A stretch of DNA of 15,829 nucleotides from Corynebacterium kroppenstedtii (GCF_003243515.1 NZ_QFRA01000040.1:1-15829); one strand, 5' to 3'. Positions 7,508-15,700 are shown, counted from the stretch's first letter. Translations and numbers: made by a program. The notes: generated by a model not told the origin, from the letters alone.

Positions 7508-7513
7508 TACTAT
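7508..7513 (+). promoter_or_regulatory. -10 element TACTAT for lspA (leaderless start predicted)
   Basis: TACTAT at 7508-7513 fits TANNNT and is separated by 7 nt from GTG 7521. It mirrors the divergent promoter about 54 bp away. No convincing -35 is visible. Confidence 0.5.
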
Positions 7514-7520
7514 GGTCTGC

Positions 7521-7988
7521 GTGAATCGATGGATTGTCCTGGGCATCGTGACGGCGGTGGCGATTGTTGATCAACTGGTGAAATCGTTCCTTGTGGCGGG
7601 TCTTACACCCGGACACTCGTATACGATCATTCCGGGTTTTCGTCTGTACCTCATCCGTAATTCGGGGGCAGCCTTTAGTATGGGCAGCAGTGCAACGATC
7701 TTGTTCACCGTGATCCAGGTCCTCGCCGTCATCGCCGTGCTGGTGTGGGCCCCACGCATGAAGTCGAGGTGGGAAACACTAGCCTTCGGTCTGATTGGTG
7801 GCGGTGCGCTGGGTAATCTTCTGGATCGCCTGTTTCGGAGTCCCGGTTTCGGCGTCGGGCACGTGGTGGACTTCATTTCGGTGGGTCGTTTCGCAATTTT
7901 CAATCTGGCAGATTCGGCGATCACCATTGGTGTGGTGCTTTATATTGCTGGGGTTCTCTTCGGTGGTAAACAAAGAGAAGCGCAATAA
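7521..7988 (+). CDS. lspA: Lipoprotein signal peptidase (signal peptidase II)
   Basis: Membrane aspartyl protease that cleaves the signal peptide from diacylglyceryl-modified prolipoproteins. From GTG 7521 it is 155 residues with four transmembrane helices (about 4-23, 57-77, 85-102 and 133-149). Conserved boxes are visible: D17 in VDQLVKS, N47 in NSGAAFS, GNLLDR with D102, VVDFIS with D117 and FNLADSAI with D131; the catalytic aspartate pair lies among the last three. Starts at GTG 7488 and ATG 7512 are in frame, but neither has a Shine-Dalgarno; GTG 7521 is 7 nt after a -10 and begins directly before the first helix. rluD follows after 19 nt, so an operon is likely. The position matches M. 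tuberculosis lspA (Rv1539). Confidence 0.95.
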   Translation: MNRWIVLGIVTAVAIVDQLVKSFLVAGLTPGHSYTIIPGFRLYLIRNSGAAFSMGSSATILFTVIQVLAVIAVLVWAPRMKSRWETLAFGLIGGGALGNLLDRLFRSPGFGVGHVVDFISVGRFAIFNLADSAITIGVVLYIAGVLFGGKQREAQ

Positions 7989-8007
7989 TAGGTAGGTGAG
8001 TCAAATA

Positions 8008-8949
8008 ATGCGTGATTCTCGGCGCATGCCTGTTCCCGTGGGGCTCGATGGTCTCCGCGTCGATTCGGGCTTGTCAAAATTGCTCGGCCTATCTCGCACG
8101 GTTGTTGCCGATCTCGCATCATCGGGAGACATTCTTATCGACGGTGTTCCGGCTTCGAAGTCCGATCGTTTGACGACGGACTCGTGGTTGGATGTCACTC
8201 TGCCGGAGTCGCGATCGATCGCAGATGAGCCTGCTCGTGAGGTCGAGGGCATGGACATTCTGTACAGCGATAGCGACGTCATCGTCGTTGATAAGCCGGT
8301 GGGGGTGGCTGCTCATCCGACGATGGGGTGGGATGGCCCCACTGTGACCTCAGGTTTGCGTGCCGCTGGATTTCGTGTGTCGACGTCGGGGCCGCCGGAG
8401 CGGCAAGGTATTGTCCAGCGCCTTGATGTGGGTACGTCCGGGGTGATGATTGTTGCGGCGTCGGAGCGGGCGTATTCGCTACTTAAGCAGGCTTTTCGAG
8501 ATCGCACCGTCGATAAGACGTACCATGCCCTGGTCCAAGGACATCCGGATCCGACGGTGGGCACGATTGATGCCCCTATCGCTCGGCATCCTGGTGCGGG
8601 ATGGAAGTTCGCGGTTCGTTCGGATGGCAAACGAGCGGTGACGCATTATTCGACCATGGAGGCTTTTCGGGAAGCGACGTTGGTGTCGGTTCATCTTGAA
8701 ACGGGGCGGACGCATCAGATCCGCGTCCACTTTTCTGCGCTGCATCACCCGTGTTGCGGTGATCCGATGTATGGGTCCGATCCGAAGTTGACGGAGCATT
8801 TGGGTCTGTCACGGCAGTGGCTCCATGCGGTTTCGCTAGGTTTTACCCATCCTGATGGCCATTACATGGTGGTGGAATCCCCGTATCCTGCGGATTTGGA
8901 TCACGCTTTAACCACGCTCCGGCGTGATAACGGGATGCTTGATGGATAG
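8008..8949 (+). CDS. rluD: 23S rRNA pseudouridine synthase, RluD/RluA family
   Basis: Converts specific uridines of rRNA to pseudouridine; RluD acts on helix 69 of 23S rRNA in E. coli, but the exact target here is inference. From ATG 8008 the protein is 313 residues: an S4-type RNA-binding region (about 10-65, RVDSGLSKLLGLSR ... ILIDG) followed by the catalytic domain with RLDVGTSG, catalytic Asp about 140, and the later motifs GRTHQIRVH and CGDPMYG. The residue before RLD is Gln instead of the usual His. ATG 8008 is preferred to GTG 7996 because TAGGTAGGTGAG (7989-8000) then serves as the Shine-Dalgarno. It follows lspA closely and its end overlaps the next gene. Corresponds in position to M. 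tuberculosis Rv1540. Confidence 0.92.
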   Translation: MRDSRRMPVPVGLDGLRVDSGLSKLLGLSRTVVADLASSGDILIDGVPASKSDRLTTDSWLDVTLPESRSIADEPAREVEGMDILYSDSDVIVVDKPVGVAAHPTMGWDGPTVTSGLRAAGFRVSTSGPPERQGIVQRLDVGTSGVMIVAASERAYSLLKQAFRDRTVDKTYHALVQGHPDPTVGTIDAPIARHPGAGWKFAVRSDGKRAVTHYSTMEAFREATLVSVHLETGRTHQIRVHFSALHHPCCGDPMYGSDPKLTEHLGLSRQWLHAVSLGFTHPDGHYMVVESPYPADLDHALTTLRRDNGMLDG

Positions 8950-10036
8950 CCACAACCGTCATAGCTATGACCCACGCAGTCATAACCGGCACAGCCGTGG
9001 ATCCACATCGCGACGTTCTGGATCGGCGTCATGGGTTCCAGGTGCAGGGCGTTCGTCGTCGCGTTCCTCCGTGAAGGCCAATGAGTCGTCATCGTCTAAT
9101 GCTTCTCCATCTACGCAGCCGTCATCCTCGTTGTCTCACTCCGCCTCGTCTCCGTCGACGGCTCCTTCGTCGACCGTTTCCTCGTCGTCTTCGTCGTCGA
9201 CAAGCCGTATTAATTGGGGAGCTCAACGCCCCTGTTCCGTCACTAAAGACCCGTTATCTGAGGTCTCAGGCCGGAGTCGGAATCGGGCATCGGAGTCGGA
9301 GCCCGCAAAAGCTGTTGGTGAGCGCAGCATGGGATGGAATATTGCTGCAGTAGTGGCAGTCGGCCTGTTGGTGACTGTTTTTATCATTATGATGGTCCGT
9401 CCGGATACCACCTCATCGACCATGGCGATCAATGGCGACACACTTGGCCCCGAGGATGAAACCATGTCGCAGTACCAACAGCGCTCGGATGCGACGCTGC
9501 AGTCTGAGACCGCTGAGAGTGGCAAAGCGGATGACGGTTCGGATAATACTGGACACCAGAAGTCGTCCGGTCGGGGAGCGAAAGACAGCAAACACTGGGC
9601 ATTAGTGACCTTTAATCCGCCTACGACGCCCGCCAAAGCAGCGGAAGCCTTGGGCGGCAGCAACGTCAGAGTGGGGTCGGTGTTGGTAAGGCCGGGGGTG
9701 GTTTCCGGAATTCCTAATCCGACTCCTGGGTATCCGCTGGAGAAACTATTTTTTGATCAGGTGCAGTGGGCCAATGAGCTCGAAGACACTTCCAACGATG
9801 ACGAGATCCCTGGTGTCATTGTGTATGGGACATTGGATCAGCTTCGGGCTATCCGCAAGAAGACGTTTGCTGTGGAGGCACTGCCTTCCGATGCTGTGTG
9901 GGGACGGATCGGAGTAAGAAATCCTGCTATTGCGGGCGTTGAGGATACCCCGGGTTCGTCTCAAGATTCGGCGACATCCCAGGATGATGTGAACCCCATT
10001 ACTCTTCCTTCACCCACTGGTGATCGTCGTCTGTAA
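8942..10036 (+). CDS. Serine-rich single-pass membrane protein of unknown function
   Basis: From ATG 8942 the protein is 364 residues. Order: a basic N-terminus with a twice-occurring SHNRHS (residues 3-8 and 13-18); a low-complexity Ser-rich stretch (about 37-88, including seven serines in a row); a basic segment; one transmembrane helix (about 131-152); an acidic Ser/Gln/Asp-rich linker (about 155-218); and a compact C-terminal domain (about 220-330) beginning KHWALVTFNPP and ending DAVWGRIGVRNP. Arginines before the helix suggest the N-terminus is inside and the C-terminal domain outside. I cannot assign a family or role. The start overlaps the rluD stop by 8 nt (ATGGATAG) with AACGGGA upstream, indicating translational coupling; GTG 8924 is an alternative. 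Its tail overlaps the presumed rarD promoter region. Confidence 0.8.
   Translation: MDSHNRHSYDPRSHNRHSRGSTSRRSGSASWVPGAGRSSSRSSVKANESSSSNASPSTQPSSSLSHSASSPSTAPSSTVSSSSSSSTSRINWGAQRPCSVTKDPLSEVSGRSRNRASESEPAKAVGERSMGWNIAAVVAVGLLVTVFIIMMVRPDTTSSTMAINGDTLGPEDETMSQYQQRSDATLQSETAESGKADDGSDNTGHQKSSGRGAKDSKHWALVTFNPPTTPAKAAEALGGSNVRVGSVLVRPGVVSGIPNPTPGYPLEKLFFDQVQWANELEDTSNDDEIPGVIVYGTLDQLRAIRKKTFAVEALPSDAVWGRIGVRNPAIAGVEDTPGSSQDSATSQDDVNPITLPSPTGDRRL
9177..9201 (+). repeat. TCG/TCC/TCT trinucleotide low-complexity tract coding for poly-serine
   Basis: The stretch is built of near-identical serine codons, with runs of TCGTCGTC separated by single TCT or TCC codons. Triplet slippage here would change the number of serines without breaking the frame. 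The broader region 9080-9200 is similarly biased. Confidence 0.7.
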
Positions 10037-10054
10037 AGAGTCTGAGGTCTCCGC

Positions 10055-10060
10055 TACCAT
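10055..10060 (+). promoter_or_regulatory. -10 element TACCAT for rarD (leaderless start predicted)
   Basis: TACCAT (10055-10060) lies 7 nt before GTG 10068. A weak -35 (TGTAAA, 10032-10037) at 17 bp spacing covers the stop codon of the upstream gene. This would let rarD be transcribed independently of the lspA operon. Confidence 0.45.
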
Positions 10061-10067
10061 CATTCAC

Positions 10068-10946
10068 GTGTTATGGGCCTGGGTGTGTTACGTGTTGTGG
10101 GGATTGTTCCCCGCGTTCTTTCCTCTTCTCAAACCGGCGTCACCTCTGGAAATCTTGGCGCACCGATTTGTATGGACCCTCGTTTTCATGCTCGCCATCG
10201 TGCTGTTCAGCGGACAGTTCAAGAAACTACTAAGGATTCCTTGGCGAGTATGGGCGACGGTGTTTGCTGCCGCGGTACTCATCGCAGTGAACTGGGGAAC
10301 CTACATTGTGGCGGTCAATTCGGATCACGTCGCCGATGCCGCGTTGGGCTATTTCATTAACCCGCTAGTCAGTGTTCTTCTCGGGGTATTTTTCTTGGCG
10401 GAACGGCTCCGTCCGTTGCAGTGGCTATCCGTCGGAATTGCCGTAGTAGCGGTTGCCGTTCTCACCGTGGACCTGGGGCATCCTCCCGTTATCTCCTTGG
10501 CCCTCGCGTTCAGTTTTGGCTTCTATGGCTTGCTGAAAAAACGAGTTCCCCTGACCCCAATGATTTCTCTAACGTGTGAAACGTTATGTATTGCTCCAGT
10601 CGCGATCGTGTATTTGCTCGTTTTGGGGCAGCGACACGAAGGAACATTCACCTCAGAGGGAGTCGGCCATACCTTATTGCTGATGACAGCGGGGATCGTC
10701 ACAGCTGTGCCTTTGCTGCTCTTTGGGTACGCGGCCCAGCAGATTTCACTGACATCCTTGGGAATGCTTCAGTATCTCACTCCCGTTTTGCAGATGCTGT
10801 GGGCCGTTTTCGTGACACAGGAATCCTTCAGTCTTGGCCGGTGGCTCGGTTTCATCATTATTTGGGTTAGCGTCGGATTCTTTATGACAGATTTGGCCTT
10901 GGTATCGCGTAAACGGGCTCATCCCCTGCGTGCCCCGTCGTCGTAA
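10068..10946 (+). CDS. rarD: RarD-type EamA-family membrane transporter
   Basis: Integral membrane protein of the drug/metabolite transporter (EamA, 10 TMS) superfamily; the substrate of RarD is not established. From GTG 10068 it has 292 residues, close to E. coli RarD (296). Family hallmarks match well: YVLWGLFPAFFPLL, EILAHRFVW, ALGYFINPLVSVLLG, LAERLRPLQWLSV, AFSFGFYGLLKKR and, near the end, SLGMLQYLTPVLQ. About ten hydrophobic segments are evident, with a basic C-terminal tail. GTG 10020 is an in-frame alternative that would add 16 mostly polar residues and overlap the preceding gene; GTG 10068 is chosen because it begins directly at the first helix and follows a -10 by 7 nt. It converges on the PLP-enzyme gene with 27 bp between the stop codons. 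Confidence 0.93.
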   Translation: MLWAWVCYVLWGLFPAFFPLLKPASPLEILAHRFVWTLVFMLAIVLFSGQFKKLLRIPWRVWATVFAAAVLIAVNWGTYIVAVNSDHVADAALGYFINPLVSVLLGVFFLAERLRPLQWLSVGIAVVAVAVLTVDLGHPPVISLALAFSFGFYGLLKKRVPLTPMISLTCETLCIAPVAIVYLLVLGQRHEGTFTSEGVGHTLLLMTAGIVTAVPLLLFGYAAQQISLTSLGMLQYLTPVLQMLWAVFVTQESFSLGRWLGFIIIWVSVGFFMTDLALVSRKRAHPLRAPSS

Positions 10947-10973
10947 CGCTTGCTGATGAAGAGTCTTTACTAT
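10947..10973. other. Short convergent intergenic gap without a visible terminator
   Basis: Only 27 bp separate the stop codons of rarD and the minus-strand PLP enzyme. I find no hairpin with a T tract on either strand, so transcripts of the two genes probably overlap at their 3' ends. Confidence 0.6.
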
Positions 10974-12470
10974 TTAAAAGGCGAAACCTTCACCGCGATA
11001 GGTTGTCCATGTATCCACCACTTCTCCGCCGGATACCACCAGAACCGAGTTCGTCCATTCCATCGCCTCTCCAGCTTTGGCATGCCGAAGCCATACCTTG
11101 TCTCCCATGGCTAAGCGATCGCTGGTGGGCCCGATCAGAGCAGTTTGGACTTCTCCAGCGCCCTCTCGTGGGGCGAATTCCAGTTCTGTGGGGAAATCGA
11201 TGACGGGGAGTTTGTCGTGGCTAGGGGTTCCCGACGCTACACGGCCTCCGCCGGCCACCACGACGATCCCTTTACCAGGGCGTCGGATAACGGGTAATAC
11301 GAACCAGCAGGCCGGGTGGGGTTGGAAACTGCGAAAATGATCGAGTAAACCAGGGCCAATGAGTCCAGAACCAGCGGCGATTTCCGTCACAGCGCTTTCC
11401 GTTCCCGTCGACTCCAATGATCCGGTGCCGCCACCATTGACGAATTCTAACTGATCAAGGCCCGCAGACAGCAGGGAGAAATCGACGCCGTGGACAATTT
11501 CTTGTCGTCGGCTCGCAATCTCACCCCGGGACAGAGACTGCATAATTCGACGCATCGTCGGCCTGATACCCGTTCCTGCGTCTCCTTCGTCAGAAATTTG
11601 ACTCTCGAAGGCAAGGATTCCGACAACCTTTATGTTTTTTCTTCCCCAGGTTTCTTTGACGAATGATTGTGCGTCACGGATTCCATGAATGGGTGAGCGC
11701 AGGGCTCCAATTCGTAGAGAAAAATCCTTATCACTCGGCTGCGTTGTCCACAGCTTTGTCGCTTCTCCCGAAGACAGCCCGGGAATGTACATCCCGCGCC
11801 CAATCACGAGGGCAGCATCGACATCTAAACAGATGCGGAGTTCATTGCGATTCTCTGGATCGGTCACTGCATCGAGAAAATTGAGGTATTCGGGTGAATC
11901 CGCAGTTAGTGTGATGGCCCGTGCGAGAAGTTCGTCGTTAGCAATCTCGTGCAGGGCATCTGTATCCGTGGAGGGGGTACTAACGAGTACGTCATCTGAT
12001 ACCCCGCTTTTTACCAGCCAAATGGCTTCCTGAAGGGAATATGCCTGCACCCCCGAAAAGCCCGGTTGAGCGAGGGCTTCCTTAATAGCGCTCTTCATTC
12101 TGAGAGACTTACTGCTCACACGTATCGGTGTGCCGGTGGACCGCGTCACCATGTCCCGCGCATTGGCACGGAAAGCATCCAAATCCAGCACAGTGAGTGG
12201 AGCATTGTAGGCCGCAACAGCGTCGCGCACTTTTTGAGGAACACCATAGTTATGGTGATAGACGCTGGACTGTGGAGCGGTGGGGCGTAAACCATCTTTC
12301 ATTGTTTCGACGATGACTCCGCCGCTTTTCCTCGCGCGCTTCGTGGCCTCGTCTGCTGCGGAAAAGACAGAGTTTAACCGGCGTTTAGCCGCGGTGAATG
12401 CGTTGGACAGTCGCGTTGATGTTTCACGGGTGGAGTGGGACGGAGACGGTGTTGACTTCGGGGAGGTCAT
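10974..12470 (-). CDS. Fold-type III PLP enzyme (alanine racemase N-terminal / D-threonine aldolase-like)
   Basis: A 498-residue protein whose central part looks like an alanine-racemase-type TIM barrel. TVLDLDAF is followed by RVSSKSLR, in which K121 is the probable Schiff-base lysine; later come GVQAYSLQEAIWL, LRICLDVDAAL, LVGGG-like FVNGGGTGS (phosphate-binding) and the C-terminal VVVAGGGRVAS and RHAKAGE segments. This is the pattern of actinobacterial proteins annotated as amino acid deaminase/aldolase, related to D-threonine aldolase and D-serine dehydratase; the substrate is not evident. The first 75 residues are a polar Ser/Thr/Lys-rich extension without signal peptide or helix. The ATG is preceded by AGCAGGG at fitting distance. 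It is monocistronic as far as seen, convergent with rarD and divergent from dnaE across a 300-bp spacer. Confidence 0.85.
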   Translation of the reverse strand: MTSPKSTPSPSHSTRETSTRLSNAFTAAKRRLNSVFSAADEATKRARKSGGVIVETMKDGLRPTAPQSSVYHHNYGVPQKVRDAVAAYNAPLTVLDLDAFRANARDMVTRSTGTPIRVSSKSLRMKSAIKEALAQPGFSGVQAYSLQEAIWLVKSGVSDDVLVSTPSTDTDALHEIANDELLARAITLTADSPEYLNFLDAVTDPENRNELRICLDVDAALVIGRGMYIPGLSSGEATKLWTTQPSDKDFSLRIGALRSPIHGIRDAQSFVKETWGRKNIKVVGILAFESQISDEGDAGTGIRPTMRRIMQSLSRGEIASRRQEIVHGVDFSLLSAGLDQLEFVNGGGTGSLESTGTESAVTEIAAGSGLIGPGLLDHFRSFQPHPACWFVLPVIRRPGKGIVVVAGGGRVASGTPSHDKLPVIDFPTELEFAPREGAGEVQTALIGPTSDRLAMGDKVWLRHAKAGEAMEWTNSVLVVSGGEVVDTWTTYRGEGFAF

Positions 12471-12507
12471 GACGCCCTGCTTTCGTTCGGGTTGTTTTCA
12501 CGGGTCG

Positions 12508-12535
12508 ATGGTATACGTCTTTGCTCTGTTGTCGG
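12508..12535 (-). promoter_or_regulatory. Possible promoter of the PLP-enzyme gene
   Basis: On the minus strand CCGACA (12530-12535) and TACCAT (12508-12513) are separated by 16 bp. They would start transcription near 12500, about 30 nt before the ATG, leaving room for the AGCAGGG Shine-Dalgarno. Matches are moderate. Confidence 0.35.
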
Positions 12536-12605
12536 AAGCCTCCCACAGGTCGTGCGTTGAAGCGATGCTCATGGTGCGGTGAAGGCCCTGTGACGGAAAC
12601 TGTGA

Positions 12606-12621
12606 AGTGATAGCAGTCACA
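12606..12621. promoter_or_regulatory. GlxR (CRP-family) operator-like palindrome
   Basis: AGTGATAGCAGTCACA matches the corynebacterial GlxR consensus TGTGA-N6-TCACA at nine of ten half-site positions (the first T is A), although the central TA of the consensus is GC here. It lies about 135 bp upstream of the first base of the dnaE ATG start and about 105 bp upstream of the predicted start of the PLP-enzyme transcript, so it could act on either. A second TGTGA (12601-12605) directly precedes it. Confidence 0.45.
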
Positions 12622-12734
12622 TTAACGGTTCTTGGAGTAGCGCGTGCGGTTTTTCTCGAAAAGACGACACATGCGCCAGAGAGACGACCTATCGACGAGG
12701 GGGATGTCGCCACAAAATGCCCTGACCAGGACAC

Positions 12735-12763
12735 TCGACCACGCTAAAAATGCCCCCTATGAT
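12735..12763 (+). promoter_or_regulatory. dnaE promoter with leaderless start
   Basis: -35 TCGACC (12735-12740, 4 of 6 to TTGACA), a 17-bp spacer and -10 TATGAT (12758-12763, 5 of 6 to TATAAT), then 7 nt to ATG 12771. This is the best-formed promoter in the window and predicts that transcription begins at or next to the A of the start codon. Confidence 0.7.
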
Positions 12764-12770
12764 CGCGAAC

Positions 12771-15700
12771 ATGGCCAATTCTTCCTTTGTTCACCTGCAT
12801 AACCACACCGAGTACTCAATGCTCGACGGAATGGCCAAGGTTGACCTGCTGGTGGATGAAGTAAAACGGCAGAACATGCCGGCAGTTGGAATGACCGACC
12901 ACGGCAACATGTTCGGATCCGACGCTTTCTACCGCGCCATGACGGCGAACGATATCAAGCCCATTATTGGCGTCGAATGCTATATGGCTCCCGACTCCCG
13001 CTTTAATAAGAAGCGCGTTCGGTGGGGTGAAGCCCACCAGAAGCGTGACGACGTGTCGGCCTCGGGTGCTTATCTGCACCAAACGATGATCGCGGAGAAT
13101 GTCACCGGACTTAAAAATCTTTTTTACTTATCCTCAATGGCGTCATATGAGGGGCAACTAGGTAAATGGCCCCGCATGGATGCCGAGCTGATTGCAGAGC
13201 ATTCCGAAGGAATTATCGCCACAACGGCGTGTCCGTCAGGTGAAGTTCAAACCCGCCTCCGGCTTGGGCAGTTCGACGAAGCTCTCAAAGCAGCCGCCAA
13301 ATGGCAGGACATTTACGGGAAAGACAATTATTTCCTCGAGCTCATGGACCACGGCATCGAAATCGAGCAGAGGGTCCGTAATGAGTTATTAGAAATTGGT
13401 CGAAAGCTCAACATCCCTCCGCTGGTGACGAATGATTGTCATTATGTCACCAAGGATCAGGCCCGGTCACACGAAGTCATGCTGTGTGTTCAAACCGGTT
13501 CGACGATGAACGAACCCACCTTGGACCAAGGCGGTAACCGCTTTGCCTTCAACGGTGACGGCTACTACCTGAAATCGGCCCGGGAGATGCGAGACACCTG
13601 GGATGACATGGTCCCCGGTGGGTGTGATAACACCCTGCTTATCGCCGAGCGCGTCGGGGATTATAGCGAAATGTGGGAGCCCCACACCCACGACCGCATG
13701 CCGAAATACGACGTCCCGGAAGGCCACACGCCGACGTCGTGGCTCACCCACGAAGTGGAACAAGGTCTGAAAAAGCGCTTCGAGGGCCAGGTCGTTCCGC
13801 AGGAATACACCGACCGGGCCAAGTACGAAATAGGTGTCATCGATTTCAAGGGTTATCCCAGCTACTTCCTCGTCGTGGCTGACCTGATTAAGCACGCGCG
13901 CCGGGTTGGTATTCGTGTGGGGCCCGGCCGTGGTTCAGCTGCAGGGTCCTTGGTTGCGTACGCGTTGACTATTACGAATATCGATCCGCTCCAGCATGGA
14001 TTGTTGTTCGAGCGATTCCTTAACCCTGAGCGCCCGTCGGCACCTGATATCGATATCGACTTCGACGATCGCCGCCGCGGTGAGATGATTCGCTACGCGG
14101 CAGATAACTGGGGCGAAGACAAGGTCGCCCAGGTTATTACCTTCGGCACGGTGAAGACGAAGCAGGCGTTGAAAGACTCTGCTCGCGCGCACTTCGGGCA
14201 ACCGGGTTTCCAAATGGCGGAGCGGATTACGAAGGCTCTGCCGGCGCCGATTATGGCGAAGGATATTCCTTTGTCCGGCATCGTCGACCCTGAGCATCCT
14301 CGGTACAGTGAAGCCGCTGAGGTTCGCCAGCTCATCGAAACTGATCCCGATGTGAAGAAGATTTTCGACACGGCTCGGGGGCTTGAAGGCGTCGTCCGTC
14401 AGGCTGGTGTGCACGCCTGTGCCGTGATTATGGCGTCGGTGCCATTGCTGGACCATATCCCCATGTGGAAACGCGCCCAAGACGGGGCGATCATTACCGG
14501 TTGGCCGTACCCGGCATGTGAAGCCATTGGCCTGTTGAAGATGGACTTCCTGGGGCTGCGAAACCTCACCGTTATCGGCGACTGCATCGAGAACATCAAA
14601 GAAAACAGGGGAGAGGACCTCGACCTTGAGGGCCTCTCTGTTGTCGACGAGCCGACGTATGAGTTGCTTTCGCGCGGCGATACCCTCGGTGTGTTCCAGC
14701 TGGATAGTGGTGGCATGCGTGAACTGCTCAAACGCATGGGCCCAACCGAATTCTCGGATATTGTTGCCGCGTTGGCGCTGTATCGTCCAGGCCCGATGGG
14801 TGAGGGTGCGCACTGGTCCTATGCTGACCGCAAGAACGGGCGTGAAAAGATAACCCCGATCCACCCGGAATTGGAGGAACCACTCCGGGACATTCTTGCG
14901 GAGACGTACGGCCTTATTGTTTACCAAGAGCAGATCATGAAAATCTCTCAGAAGGTGGCCAACTATTCCGCTGGTCAAGCTGATAGTTTCCGAAAAGCGA
15001 TGGGGAAGAAGAAGCCCGAGGTTCTGGCGAAAGAACGTGTCAGTTTCGAAGCCGGAATGAAAGAAAACGGTTATTCGGACGACGCTATTAATACCCTGTG
15101 GAAAGTCATTCTCCCGTTCGCTGGTTACGCCTTTAATAAGTCTCACGCCGCTGGTTATGGATTAGTTTCCTTCTGGACAGCGTATCTAAAGGCAAATTAC
15201 ACAGCGGAATACATGGCGGCTCTTTTGACATCAGTGTCCGATAAAAAAGATAAGTCTGCCATTTATCTTTCGGATTGCCGTCACTTGGGTATTGATGTGT
15301 TGTCTCCCGACGTTAATTCTTCGAAATATACGTTCCAGTCCGTTGGCAAAGATATCCGATTTGGTCTCGGTGCGGTCCGCAATGTTGGTGAAGATGTTGT
15401 CGAGTCGATTGTTTCGACGCGCCGGGAGAAAGGTGCGTTTAAAGACTTCACTGACTATTTGAATAAGATCGATACTATTGCGTGTAACCGACGGGTGACG
15501 GAATCTTTGATCAAAGCTGGCGCATTCGATTCCATGGGGCACCCGCGTAAAGGTCTTTATTTGATCCATGAGGATGCTGTTGATTCCGTCATTTCAACCA
15601 AGAAAGCGGCGGACAAGGGGCAGTTCGATCTTTTCGCTGGTTTAGGTGGAGAAGCTGAGGAAGAAGATTCGGCCTTTTCTATTGAGGTTCCGGACCAAGA

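Larger units (their letters stand above)
12471..12770. other. Divergent intergenic region between the PLP enzyme and dnaE
   Basis: This 300-bp spacer holds a possible minus-strand promoter (12508-12535), a GlxR/CRP-like palindrome (12606-12621) and the dnaE promoter (12735-12763). A 78-codon minus-strand open frame inside it (12498-12734) has no recognisable features and would have to cross both regulatory elements, so I do not call it. I see nothing else between about 12630 and 12730. Confidence 0.7.

Noticed and set aside
12498..12734. 78-codon minus-strand open frame upstream of the PLP-enzyme gene
   Set aside because: No family likeness, no good ribosome binding site, and it overlaps the probable regulatory elements of the divergent spacer.
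13935..15146. 403-codon open frame on the minus strand opposite dnaE
   Set aside because: It lies fully inside dnaE, which has unambiguous catalytic motifs. Its translation shows no domain and has the Arg/His-rich composition typical of antisense frames in this codon usage, and no promoter or ribosome binding site is evident.
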